Below, one piece after another: positions 52,745-61,248 of a DNA stretch of 64,000 nt. The stretch spans positions 62,001-126,000 of the forward strand of contig NZ_KB893772.1 of NCBI RefSeq assembly GCF_000374165.1. Direction: 5' to 3'. Every line of letters starts with the position of its first letter. Within the stretch, counting starts at the first letter, position 1. The stretch is from Parafrankia elaeagni. Its GTDB lineage: Bacteria > Actinomycetota > Actinomycetes > Frankiales > Frankiaceae. The notes below the pieces were generated by a model, which saw only the letters and a list, made by a program, of their open reading frames with translations, was not told the DNA's origin and did not search any database. A program made the position numbers and the translations under genes.

Positions 52745-53728
52745 TCAGTGCTCCCACGGCGACCGTGACCGTGCCGGCACCGGAGGCTCGGTGGCCTCCC
52801 ACACCCGCCGCCACCGCGCCACCGGCACCGCCCCACGCCCGCCGGCCGCACCCACCCGCGGGGTGGCCGCAGCACCGTCGGCGGCCGTGGCGTCGGCCGC
52901 CGCGCCGGGGCGCAGCGACGCCCACCAGCTCGTCGCGTCCTCCACCCCGAGCCGGTCCACCTCCGCCGACAACCGGGCGGTGAACGCCCGTACATCCTCC
53001 CCGTCACCCGGACGCATCGGCTGGCCGAACCGCACCGACACCCGCGGCCGGCCCGCCACCGGCCACGCCCGGCCCCGCGGCATCGCCGCGTACGCCCCCC
53101 GCACCGCCGCCGGGACGACCGGCACCCCCGCCGTCACCGCCAGATACGCCGCACCGAGCCGGAACCGGCCCCGCGCCCCGTCCGCCGACCGGGTGCCCTC
53201 GGGAAACACCACCAGGTTCCAGCCGTCACGCAGCAGATCCACCGGCGTCGACGACGGCGCCCCGCCGCGGCGCTCGATCGGCACCGTCCCGAACGCCAGC
53301 GCCGAGGACAGACCCCGCCAGGTGCTTTCGAAGAAGTAGTCCGCCGCCGCCGTCACCGCGGTGCGTTCCCGCACCCGCCGCGGCAGCGCACACAGCAGCA
53401 TCGGCGCGTCCAGATGACTGGAATGGTTCGACACCACCAGCACCGGGCCGGCACCGACCGCGTCGAACACCTCCGCCCCGGCCACCGTCGGCGTCAACGC
53501 CGCATGCAGCAGCGGGCCCATCGCCGACTCCAGGAACACGGTGCGCGCCGCCCGCGCCGGGCCGCTGCGCGCCCACGCCGTCGGGAACTCCCGCGCAGGC
53601 ACCGCCCGGCGGTACTCCTGCGCCGACGCCGGGACCAGCCGCCGCCCACCCCAGCGGAACCCCCGCGCCAGCTCCCGCGCCCCCACCCCGGGACGCGGCG
53701 GACCCCCGAACACCCCCGCCGCGCTCAT
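52745..53728 (-). CDS. PlsC-type 1-acylglycerol-3-phosphate acyltransferase family protein
   Basis: 327 residues from the ATG at 53728, overlapping the stop of the LarA-like gene by 4 bases. Motif I is NHSSHLDAPM (residues 101-110), the third motif is VVFPEGTRSADGARGRFRLG (about 173-192), and VPVVPAAVRGAYAAMPRG corresponds to motif IV. There is no strong membrane helix. It is the last gene of a four-gene operon, so it may acylate an alcohol or glycerol-phosphate-like product made by the upstream enzymes. Confidence 0.82.
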   Translation of the reverse strand: MSAAGVFGGPPRPGVGARELARGFRWGGRRLVPASAQEYRRAVPAREFPTAWARSGPARAARTVFLESAMGPLLHAALTPTVAGAEVFDAVGAGPVLVVSNHSSHLDAPMLLCALPRRVRERTAVTAAADYFFESTWRGLSSALAFGTVPIERRGGAPSSTPVDLLRDGWNLVVFPEGTRSADGARGRFRLGAAYLAVTAGVPVVPAAVRGAYAAMPRGRAWPVAGRPRVSVRFGQPMRPGDGEDVRAFTARLSAEVDRLGVEDATSWWASLRPGAAADATAADGAAATPRVGAAGGRGAVPVARWRRVWEATEPPVPARSRSPWEH

Positions 53729-55299
53729 CGCACGTCCGCCAGCGCGTGCGGCGGGGAATGCAGGTAGGTGATCGACGGGTCGCGGCCCACCGTGCCCGAC
53801 ACCATCTCCAACGCGTCCGCGAACGTCGACGCCGCCCGGAACCCCAGCCGCGCGCACGCCGCCCGGTCACCACCCACCCACACCACATCACCCAGGTGGT
53901 CCATGCCGTGCGCCGCCCAGTACCACATGTAGAACGGGTGGACACCGTGATAGGCGTGCGACGTCCGGTACAGATGCGTGTACCACGGATCGGTCGCGTA
54001 CTGCTTCTCGAACTTCGCCTCGATCGTCGCCGGGTCCGTCGACTCCGCCAGCACCTCGGAGAAGAAGTCCACATACGACGGATGGTGCAGCTGGGAGAAC
54101 TCCGGCGTCACCGGATGGTAGAGGATCATCGCCCCCTGGTGCCGCACCAGCGGCTTCCCCCGGTACATGTTGAAGAAGTACCCCAGCCCCACACACGTCG
54201 CGAGGATCGGGTTCATCACCGAGTTCACGTTGTACGGGCCGACGTAGGGCACGCCGACCACCAGCACGTCGGACTGCCCCTGGACCTCGACCAGCTGCTG
54301 GCGGTGCACGCTGGCGATCGTCTGGTCGTGGGTGGCCTCCGTCTCCCCGGCGAACACCCCCGTCACCTGGTAGTCGGCCAGCAGGTCGTGGAACAGCCTG
54401 CGACGCGGCCGGGTCGGCATCACCGACAGGCCCCGGCTCATCCCGTACGCCATCGCCTGGTCCCGCACCGACCACTCCCACTCACGGCGGGTCAGGAAGC
54501 TGTACCGGTCCGGGAAACAGTCGTTGTTCAGCGTCGTCTCGACATGGAAGATCTTCAGATGGTCGGCGAGGAGCCGGCCCATCCGCCACGCCGAGGAATG
54601 CATCTCCGACCGGGTGTGGTCCATGAACGACCGCGACCGCAGCATCGTGTGACTGTTGTGGTGGTGACGCAGGCTGTTGTACGACGCCAACCCGATCGGC
54701 ACCGACTTGTGCCCGCCGTCCATCGCGACCAGGTTCACGTTCACATAGACCAGCAGGTCACTCTCCGCGGCCCGCCGGTTGATCTCCACATCCTCACCGT
54801 GGCCGGTCACCCCCACATGCAGGAGGTTGTCCCGGTCCTCGGCGTCGTGGTTGTACAGGTTGTCCGGCCAGAACGACCGGAAAACCCGCTCCCCGACAAT
54901 GTGCTCGATCTCCGCCGCCGTCATCCGCCGGTGCAGCGCGTTCGCCGCGATCAGCTGCACGTCGTCGACCCCGGCCGCCGCCGCCAGCGTCAGCACCTGC
55001 TCGATGATCCGCTGCCGCACATCCGGCCGGCGCATCCGCGGCAGCGGAATCGACAGATCGTCAAACGCGATCGTCAGCCGCATCCCCGGCCGCAGCAGCA
55101 CCCGCAGCGGCTCACAGTTGTACGGATGCTCCAACGCGTCCGCGATCGCCGCGTCCACATCGCCCACCCCCGGCAGCGACTCCGGCGGATACACCACCCG
55201 GGTGCCCAGCGGGAACCGCTCCAGCGTCAGCCCCTCACCCTGGTGCACCAGCAGCGGAGGAGTGCGCTCGTCGACCTCGAGCACGAACCCCGGTCTCAC
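53725..55299 (-). CDS. LarA-like (DUF2088, nickel-dependent racemase family) protein
   Basis: 524 residues, GTG start. The N-terminal LarA-type fold has IAFDDLSIPLP (residues 78-88), AANALHRRMTAAEIEHIVGE (118-137, His123), YNHDAEDRDNLLHVG (149-163) and MDGGHKSVPIG (193-203), where the Lys matches the one that holds the nickel-pincer cofactor in LarA. The HHHNSH cluster follows at 212-217. The C-terminal half differs from lactate racemase and is unlike it in length. Whether it binds the pincer nucleotide, and what it racemises or epimerises, is unknown. Confidence 0.7.
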   Translation of the reverse strand: MRPGFVLEVDERTPPLLVHQGEGLTLERFPLGTRVVYPPESLPGVGDVDAAIADALEHPYNCEPLRVLLRPGMRLTIAFDDLSIPLPRMRRPDVRQRIIEQVLTLAAAAGVDDVQLIAANALHRRMTAAEIEHIVGERVFRSFWPDNLYNHDAEDRDNLLHVGVTGHGEDVEINRRAAESDLLVYVNVNLVAMDGGHKSVPIGLASYNSLRHHHNSHTMLRSRSFMDHTRSEMHSSAWRMGRLLADHLKIFHVETTLNNDCFPDRYSFLTRREWEWSVRDQAMAYGMSRGLSVMPTRPRRRLFHDLLADYQVTGVFAGETEATHDQTIASVHRQQLVEVQGQSDVLVVGVPYVGPYNVNSVMNPILATCVGLGYFFNMYRGKPLVRHQGAMILYHPVTPEFSQLHHPSYVDFFSEVLAESTDPATIEAKFEKQYATDPWYTHLYRTSHAYHGVHPFYMWYWAAHGMDHLGDVVWVGGDRAACARLGFRAASTFADALEMVSGTVGRDPSITYLHSPPHALADVR

Positions 55300-55495
55300 C
55301 TACACGTTCCCCTCGTCTGTGAGTCGCCCCGGCCCGACCCGGCGCCCCCGCGCCCGCCGCGCCCTCGGCGGCAGCAGCCGCCACCACCTGGGCAGACAGT
55401 CCCGTATACCCCGACCGTGCCGCCTCCCGCGGCACCCCAGCCCCCGGCCCGCCATCCCGGCACGCCACCGGCGGCACTCCACACGCCGACGCGCC
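55300..55495. other. Operon-internal gap
   Basis: 196 bases between the alcohol dehydrogenase stop and the LarA-like start. There is no convincing gene. It may hold an internal promoter for the last two genes (GGTCGGGGTATACGGGACTG on the minus strand). Confidence 0.35.
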
Positions 55496-56788
55496 TCACG
55501 CCGACGCCGCCGGATCGAACACGATCTTCACCGCGCCGAGCCGACCCGCCGACAGCGCATGGTCCAACGCCTCCCGCCACCGTGCCAGCGGATACACCGC
55601 CGACACCACCCCGTCCAGCGGGGCCGTCGCGGCCAGCGCCAACGCCCGACCGAAATCCGACCCGTCCCCCGGCTCACCCGGATCCCCCGCCGGGCCCGGC
55701 CCACCGGCTCCGGCCGCGGTGTCGTCGCCGGCGCCGCGGCGCCGGCCCCCCGACGACGCGTACGTCCCGACCAGTTCCAGTTCCCGGAACCACAGCGGCG
55801 TCAGATCCACCGACCCCGACGGCACCCCCGACAGCACCACCCGGCCCCCCGCCCGGGTCACCCGCAGCGCCGTCGACAACGACGACGCACTGCCCACGCA
55901 GTCCATCGCCACATCCACCCCGCCGAGCAGGAAATCGCCCCCGAGCTGCGGGGTCAGCCGCAGCGCCCGGTTCGCGCGGCGCACCCCACCGATCGTGTCA
56001 TCCGGTGCCAGCACCTCGTCGGCGCCGAACCGCACGGCGAGCTCCACCTGCCGGCGATGCTTGGCCACCATCGTCACATGCTCGGCCTTCGTGAACGCCC
56101 GCACCGCCAGCAGCGTCAGCAGCCCCACCGCCCCCGACCCGACGATCAGCACCCGGTCCCCGGCCACGATCCCGGCCCGGCCCGCGGTGTGCACCGCCGT
56201 CGCCAACGGCTCGACCAGCACCGCACGCTCGTCGGCAAGCCCGTCGGGCACCGGATGCACCTGGCTGTGATGCGCCACCAACGCCCGGCTCCACCCCCCG
56301 CCGGTGTCCGCGCAGTACCCCGTCTGCAACCCCGGCGACAGATGCCCCACCGTCACCCGGTCACAGCGCGACGTACGCCCCCCCGCGCACGCCCCGCACA
56401 GCTCCAAGCCCCGCGCCGCACAGCCCAGCACCGGGTCGATCACCACCCGTGACCCCGCCTCCAACCGCCGGCCGTCCCCCAGCATCACCGACTCCTGAAG
56501 ATCACCGACGATCTCGTGGCCGGGCGTGAACGGCATCGACACCAGCGGCGAGAAGTAGAACGAGCTCTGCCCCGTCACCGTCGCCAGATCCGACCCGCAG
56601 ATCCCCGCCAGCCGCGGCCGCACCGTCACCCACCCCGGCCCCGGCAACACCGGATCCCCCCGGTCCACCAGCCGCAGCGGCGCCGCGGTCGTCGCCGCCG
56701 CCCCCGAAAGCCACGGCAACCGGCCCGACACCACCCGCGCCGCCGCGTACCGCGGCAACGACCGGTACAGCTCCAGACCGCGCGTCAC
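55496..56788 (-). CDS. Zinc-dependent medium-chain alcohol dehydrogenase
   Basis: 430 residues. Catalytic-zinc Cys lies in AGICGSDLATVTGQ and the GHE motif is TPGHEIVGDLQESV. The structural zinc cysteines are in the CAARGLELCGACAGGRTSRC loop. The Rossmann motif is VLIVGSGAVGLLTLLAVRAF and MDCVGSASSLSTALRV. An unusual insertion (Gly/Ala/Asp-rich, about residues 351-377) precedes the last helix. The ATG overlaps the upstream SDR-HAD stop by 4 bases. It probably oxidises or reduces the intermediate made by the reductase. Confidence 0.82.
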   Translation of the reverse strand: MTRGLELYRSLPRYAAARVVSGRLPWLSGAAATTAAPLRLVDRGDPVLPGPGWVTVRPRLAGICGSDLATVTGQSSFYFSPLVSMPFTPGHEIVGDLQESVMLGDGRRLEAGSRVVIDPVLGCAARGLELCGACAGGRTSRCDRVTVGHLSPGLQTGYCADTGGGWSRALVAHHSQVHPVPDGLADERAVLVEPLATAVHTAGRAGIVAGDRVLIVGSGAVGLLTLLAVRAFTKAEHVTMVAKHRRQVELAVRFGADEVLAPDDTIGGVRRANRALRLTPQLGGDFLLGGVDVAMDCVGSASSLSTALRVTRAGGRVVLSGVPSGSVDLTPLWFRELELVGTYASSGGRRRGAGDDTAAGAGGPGPAGDPGEPGDGSDFGRALALAATAPLDGVVSAVYPLARWREALDHALSAGRLGAVKIVFDPAASA

Positions 56789-59148
56789 CGCACCTCACCC
56801 GCTCGCACCGCATCCCCCTGACCCACCGAACGATCCCGACCCGCGGCCCGGCCCCGGCCCTGCGCCACCGCCGCCGCCGCGAACAACCCGCGTTCCACCC
56901 GGCTGCCCACCAGCAGCCGCGGCTCACCCGGCGTCGACGGCCACTCCTCGATCGGCCAGCCCGCCGACCGGGCGAACCGGTGCAGCGCCACATCCGGGTT
57001 CACCGCCACCGGATTACCGACCGCCCGCAACATCGGCAGATCCGACAGGCTGTCCGCATACGCCCACGACGCGGCGAGATCCGCCCCCCGCCCCCGCGCG
57101 TAATGATCCACGAACGCCGCCCGGGAATCCCCGACCAGCGGTGAGGACTCCAACCGGCCGGTGTACCGGCCGTCCGCCCCGACCTCCAGCTCGGTCGCGA
57201 CGATCTCGTCGAACAGCGGGGCCAGCGGCACCGTCAACGCCGACACCGCCCCCGTCAGCAGCACCGTGCGATGCCCCGCCGCCCGATGCTCCCGCACGCG
57301 GCGCACCGCCGCCGGTTTCACCCGCCGCAGCACCACATCCGCCCCCGCCTGCGCCACCACCGCCGCCAGCTCCGCCGGATCCACCCCCGCGTACCGGCCG
57401 TACACCGACCGGATCAGATGCCCCCGGTCACGGCGCTCCGCCCGCAGATACCCCGGCAGCGCCCGCGCCAGCGACACCACCTCCCGCGCCCGACCCGCCG
57501 CCGACGCATCCGCCAGCCGCAGCCACAGATACGACTCGACCACCGTCGAGGACACCAACGTCCCGTCCAGGTCGAACACCGCCAGCACCCCCTCCCCGGC
57601 CGGAAGGTTACGCGCCAGCCGCCGCGGCCCCGCCGCGTCCCGCGGCCGGCGCAGCACCGCCGTCACCGCCGGGCAGTGCACCTCCTGCAGATAGTGCCGC
57701 CAGTCGAAACACGACGGGTCGAACCCGAAATCCGCCTGGTCCGACGGCTCCATCGCCGCGTGCAGCGCCGCCGTCGCGTCATCGACGTAGACCAGCTCCG
57801 CGCTCGTGTACGCCCGGTACACATCCGAATAGCGCCGCAGGAACGCCACCCGACCCTCGGAACGCTCCAGATCCACCGCCCACCGGCGCACCCGCTCCGA
57901 CCGCGGCGCATGCGACAGCGCCCGGTTCGCCCACTCCACCGCCTTCTCCCCGCGGCGCAGCTGCGCCTCCACCGCCACCGACCCGGCGAACGGCCACTCC
58001 GGCACCGCCGCCGACCCCCGGCCCCGCAGCGGCAGCGGATGCTCCAGGAAATACCCCCGCACGTAGTCGTACAGATCACGGAACAGCAACGGGTTCCGGA
58101 ACCCCGAACACACCGTGTAGTACGCCGGGACGTCCACCGGTGGCGGCGGGGACCCCGCCGCCGCCAGCAACGCGTTCACCACCAGATCCACCGGGATGAT
58201 GTCCACCACCGCGTCCGGCGACGCCGGGAAGTCCGGCAGCTCACCCCGGCCATACGCCAGAATCAGCGGCTCGGCCATCTTGAACCCCTCGATCCACCCC
58301 GGGAACGGCTTCGCCAGCGCGCTCTCGATGATCGACGGACGCACGATCGTCAACGGCAGATCGCCGTGCGACTCCTCCAGATACCGCTCCGCCATCGCCT
58401 TCGTGAACGTGTACGCATCCGTCCACCCCAGCACCTGCGCCCGCTCCGCACCCGCCGACACCAGCCGACGGGCCACCCACGCCCGCCGCGCCGTCTCCGC
58501 CTGCGCCGCCACCGTCTGCGCCCCGGCCCGCAGATGCTCACCCGCGGCCTGCACCCGCAACCCGGACAGCGTCTCCGGGGACCGCGACGCATCCTCCGCC
58601 GCCACCCGCGCCCGCGCCGCCCACGCCTGCTCGACCCGCCAGTCCACGTCGTGCACCAGCCGGCCCTCGGCCACATGCCCCGACCGCAACCCGGCCACAT
58701 ACGCCGTCGACACGTGCACCACATGCGGACGGGCCCCCGTCGCGTGCACCGCCCGCAACAGCTCCTGCACCCCACCCACGTTCGTCGCGAACCCCTCGTC
58801 GATCGACGGGTCGAACGACACCTCACCCGCGCAGTGGATCACCACATCCAGATCGGCGGGCAGACCACCCATGTCCGCCAGATCACCCTCGATGACCGTC
58901 ACCCGCTCCGCGAGCAGCGCCGCCAGGCCCTCCCGGCCCAGCCGCTCCCGCAGCGCGCGAAACGCCGGCTTGCGCATCATCCGTTCCAGGCGAGCCGCCC
59001 CCGAATGGCTGCCCCGCGGCCGCACCAACGCCACCACCCGGGTCTCCGGGAAGTCCGACAGCAGCCGCTCCAGCAGCGCCTCCCCGACGAACCCGGTCAC
59101 CCCGGTCACGAACACGCGCCTGCCCGCGAGCCGCTCACGCAGCCCCAC
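56785..59148 (-). CDS. Fatty acyl reductase-like SDR fused to an HAD phosphatase
   Basis: 787 residues. Residues 10-420 are an extended SDR of the NAD_binding_4/fatty acyl-CoA reductase type: VFVTGVTGFVGEALLERLLS (cofactor motif at 15-22), VVIHCAGEVSFDPSID, HVSTAYVAGLRSGHV and the catalytic YTFTK at 246-250. Residues about 520-740 are an HAD-IB phosphatase (FDLDGTLVSSTVVESYLWLR at 525; HRTVLLTGAVSALTV; ASWAYADSLSDLPML). The two activities could reduce an activated acyl group and remove a phosphate from the same molecule. First gene of the operon; no upstream regulator is adjacent. Confidence 0.82.
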   Translation of the reverse strand: MGLRERLAGRRVFVTGVTGFVGEALLERLLSDFPETRVVALVRPRGSHSGAARLERMMRKPAFRALRERLGREGLAALLAERVTVIEGDLADMGGLPADLDVVIHCAGEVSFDPSIDEGFATNVGGVQELLRAVHATGARPHVVHVSTAYVAGLRSGHVAEGRLVHDVDWRVEQAWAARARVAAEDASRSPETLSGLRVQAAGEHLRAGAQTVAAQAETARRAWVARRLVSAGAERAQVLGWTDAYTFTKAMAERYLEESHGDLPLTIVRPSIIESALAKPFPGWIEGFKMAEPLILAYGRGELPDFPASPDAVVDIIPVDLVVNALLAAAGSPPPPVDVPAYYTVCSGFRNPLLFRDLYDYVRGYFLEHPLPLRGRGSAAVPEWPFAGSVAVEAQLRRGEKAVEWANRALSHAPRSERVRRWAVDLERSEGRVAFLRRYSDVYRAYTSAELVYVDDATAALHAAMEPSDQADFGFDPSCFDWRHYLQEVHCPAVTAVLRRPRDAAGPRRLARNLPAGEGVLAVFDLDGTLVSSTVVESYLWLRLADASAAGRAREVVSLARALPGYLRAERRDRGHLIRSVYGRYAGVDPAELAAVVAQAGADVVLRRVKPAAVRRVREHRAAGHRTVLLTGAVSALTVPLAPLFDEIVATELEVGADGRYTGRLESSPLVGDSRAAFVDHYARGRGADLAASWAYADSLSDLPMLRAVGNPVAVNPDVALHRFARSAGWPIEEWPSTPGEPRLLVGSRVERGLFAAAAVAQGRGRAAGRDRSVGQGDAVRAGEVR

Positions 59149-59407
59149 CCGGTCACCTCCGCCTCACCGCAGCCCCACCGGCGCCCCCGTCGGACGCCCG
59201 GTGCGCAACAGTAGGCGACCCCGGCCCGTCCGCGAACGAACCCGTCGGTCACCTGCGTGTACACGCACGCTGCCAGATGAGGGGCAACCTACCGTCACGG
59301 CCGGTTCGGCCGCGCCGCCGGCCCACACCGACCCGCCCGGCGGGCCCGCCCCGGTGACCCTCCGTACCACCCCACGCCCGGCCACCCCGCCCCGGACCAG
59401 GGCATCC

Positions 59408-60511
59408 TCACCCGCCGCCCACACCCCCCGACCCGGCGCCCGCAGCCGCCCTCTGCGCCGCCACCGCGGCCAGGGCCGCGGCCAGCCGGCCCACCGGACC
59501 GTCCAGCCCATAACGCCGCGCCAGCTCCCGCACCGCCCCCGCATCCACCGCCCCCGCCGGCAGCGCATCGGCCACCGGACCCAGCGGCACATCCCGCACC
59601 ACCGCCACCACCCCGACCGCCGCCGTCAGATACTCCCGGGACGCCTCCAGTCGGCCCCGCGCCCGCGCCGGGAACCCCTCCACCACCCCCGCGTCGACCG
59701 CCGCGAGGACCCCCTCCAACGACCCGAACCTGCCCAGCAACGCCGCCGCCGTCTTCGCCCCGATTCCCGCCACCCCCGGCAGCCCGTCACTGGGATCCCC
59801 CCGCAGCACCGCGAAATCCGCGTACGCCCGGCCCGGAACCCCGTAGCGGGCGGTGATCGACGCCTCGTCCACCCGCACGAACTTCTCCACCGCGTACCGC
59901 ACCGCCACCCCGGCCCCGTCATCCACCAGCTGGAACAGGTCCCGGTCCCCGGTCAGGACGTCCACCGGCCCCCCCGGCGTACCCGACCCGCCCGCGCTGT
60001 GCCGGGTCGCGAGCGTGGCGATCACATCGTCGGCCTCGAACCCCGGCGCCCGCACCCGCGCGATCCCGAACGCGTCCAGCACCGCGTCGATCACCGGCAG
60101 CTGCGCCTCCAGCTCGTCCGGCACCTCCTCCGCCACCGCCACCTCGGCCCCCGCACCGGCCACACCGGCCACACCGGCCACACCGGCCACATCCGCCGCG
60201 TTGCCGGCGCCTGCCGGCGGCCCCGCCACCCGGTGCGCCTTGTACGACGGCAGCAGCGCCACCCGGAACGCCGGCCGCCAGTCCGCGTCGAAACAGCACA
60301 CCAGGCGCCGCGGCCGCACCTCACCGATCTGGCGGGCCAGCACGTCCAGCAGCCCCCGCACCGCGTTCACCGCCATCCCGTCCGGCGCCCGCACCGACCG
60401 CGGCACCCCGTGGAACGCACGGAAGTACAACGACGGGGTGTCCGCGAGCAACAGCCGATCCCCACCCGCCCCGCCACGCGCCCCGCCCACCTGGTCATCC
60501 ACGATGGTCAT
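59408..60511 (-). CDS. 5'-3' exonuclease (PIN/H3TH, Pol I N-terminal type)
   Basis: 367 residues from the ATG at 60511. LLLADTPSLYFRAFHGVPRS, CCFDADWRPAFRVALLPSYK, APGFEADDVIATLATRHS and VDVLTGDRDLFQLVDDG supply the acidic metal ligands. GDPSDGLPGVAGIGAKTAAA LLGRFG is the H3TH DNA-binding motif. It acts on flap or 5' ends of DNA, separate from DNA polymerase I. A 9-base tandem repeat at 60157-60193 encodes VAGVAGVAGVAGA in a surface loop. Confidence 0.88.
   Translation of the reverse strand: MTIVDDQVGGARGGAGGDRLLLADTPSLYFRAFHGVPRSVRAPDGMAVNAVRGLLDVLARQIGEVRPRRLVCCFDADWRPAFRVALLPSYKAHRVAGPPAGAGNAADVAGVAGVAGVAGAGAEVAVAEEVPDELEAQLPVIDAVLDAFGIARVRAPGFEADDVIATLATRHSAGGSGTPGGPVDVLTGDRDLFQLVDDGAGVAVRYAVEKFVRVDEASITARYGVPGRAYADFAVLRGDPSDGLPGVAGIGAKTAAALLGRFGSLEGVLAAVDAGVVEGFPARARGRLEASREYLTAAVGVVAVVRDVPLGPVADALPAGAVDAGAVRELARRYGLDGPVGRLAAALAAVAAQRAAAGAGSGGVGGG
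60157..60193. repeat. 9-bp tandem repeat in a coding sequence
   Basis: Four copies of CCGGCCACA in tandem on the plus strand, giving Val-Ala-Gly repeats in the exonuclease. Slippage here would change the length by whole codons. Confidence 0.8.
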
Positions 60512-60774
60512 CTTGTCAGACTGGCATGCGCAATCGACAGCCCAACCCGACCCACACCCACCCGCGCCAGACCCCCACACCACCACCCCACATCCCCGCA
60601 CCGGACCCCCACCCCGTCGGAGACGCCCGCCGCACCCTCCCACCCCGCACCGCCACACTTCGCCACATACACCCCACCGCACGTAACCGCAACCACCTGG
60701 CGAAGGCACCTGATGTCCCCACGGGACCAGGCCTCGCCGGCACCATCCGCCGATCTGTGCATAACCTCCGGAAC

Positions 60775-61218
60775 GTGTTGGAGGATCTAGACCGTCAGAT
60801 CGTGCAGCTGCTGTGCCGCGACGGCCGGATGAGCTTCACCGATCTCGGACGTGCCACCGGCCTGTCGGTGTCCGCCGTCCACCAGCGGGTCCGCCGTCTC
60901 GAACAGCGCGGGGTCATCACGTCCTACGTCGCCCTCGTCGACCCCTCCCAGGTCGGCCTGGCCCTCACCGCGTTCGTCTCCATCAAGGAGATCGACCCCA
61001 GCCAGCCCGACGACGCCCCCGACCGGCTCACCCACCTGCCCGCCGTCGAGGCCTGCTACAGCGTCGCGGGGGAGGAGAGCTACCTGCTCAAGGTCCGCGT
61101 CTCCGACCCCGCCGCCCTCGAGGCGCTCCTGCAGGAGATCCGCGCCGCCGCCAACGTCTCCACCCGCACCATGGTCGTCCTGTCCACCCCCTACGAAGGA
61201 CGTCCCCCCAGCCTCTGA
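60775..61218 (+). CDS. Lrp/AsnC-family transcriptional regulator
   Basis: About 147 residues from the GTG at 60775. The helix-turn-helix is LEDLDRQIVQLLCRDGRMSF, TDLGRATGLSVSAVHQRVRR and LEQRGVITSYVALVDPSQVG. The RAM ligand/oligomer domain follows (LTHLPAVEACYSVAGEESYL LKVRVSD). It is divergent from the exonuclease gene and precedes the amidohydrolase at 61249 by 30 bases, so it may regulate it. Confidence 0.88.
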   Translation: MLEDLDRQIVQLLCRDGRMSFTDLGRATGLSVSAVHQRVRRLEQRGVITSYVALVDPSQVGLALTAFVSIKEIDPSQPDDAPDRLTHLPAVEACYSVAGEESYLLKVRVSDPAALEALLQEIRAAANVSTRTMVVLSTPYEGRPPSL

Positions 61219-61248
61219 ACACCCCCACCGCCCGGCACAGTAGGCACC

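Noticed and set aside
53746-56094. 782-codon plus-strand open frame opposite the LarA-like and alcohol dehydrogenase genes
   Set aside because: Arg/His/Pro-rich shadow with no domain pattern.
57271-59214. 647-codon plus-strand open frame opposite the SDR-HAD fusion
   Set aside because: Low-complexity Arg/His/Pro shadow; the minus-strand protein has clear SDR and HAD motifs.
60157-60193. Possible CRISPR-like repeat
   Set aside because: A short 9-base tandem repeat inside a gene, with no spacers.
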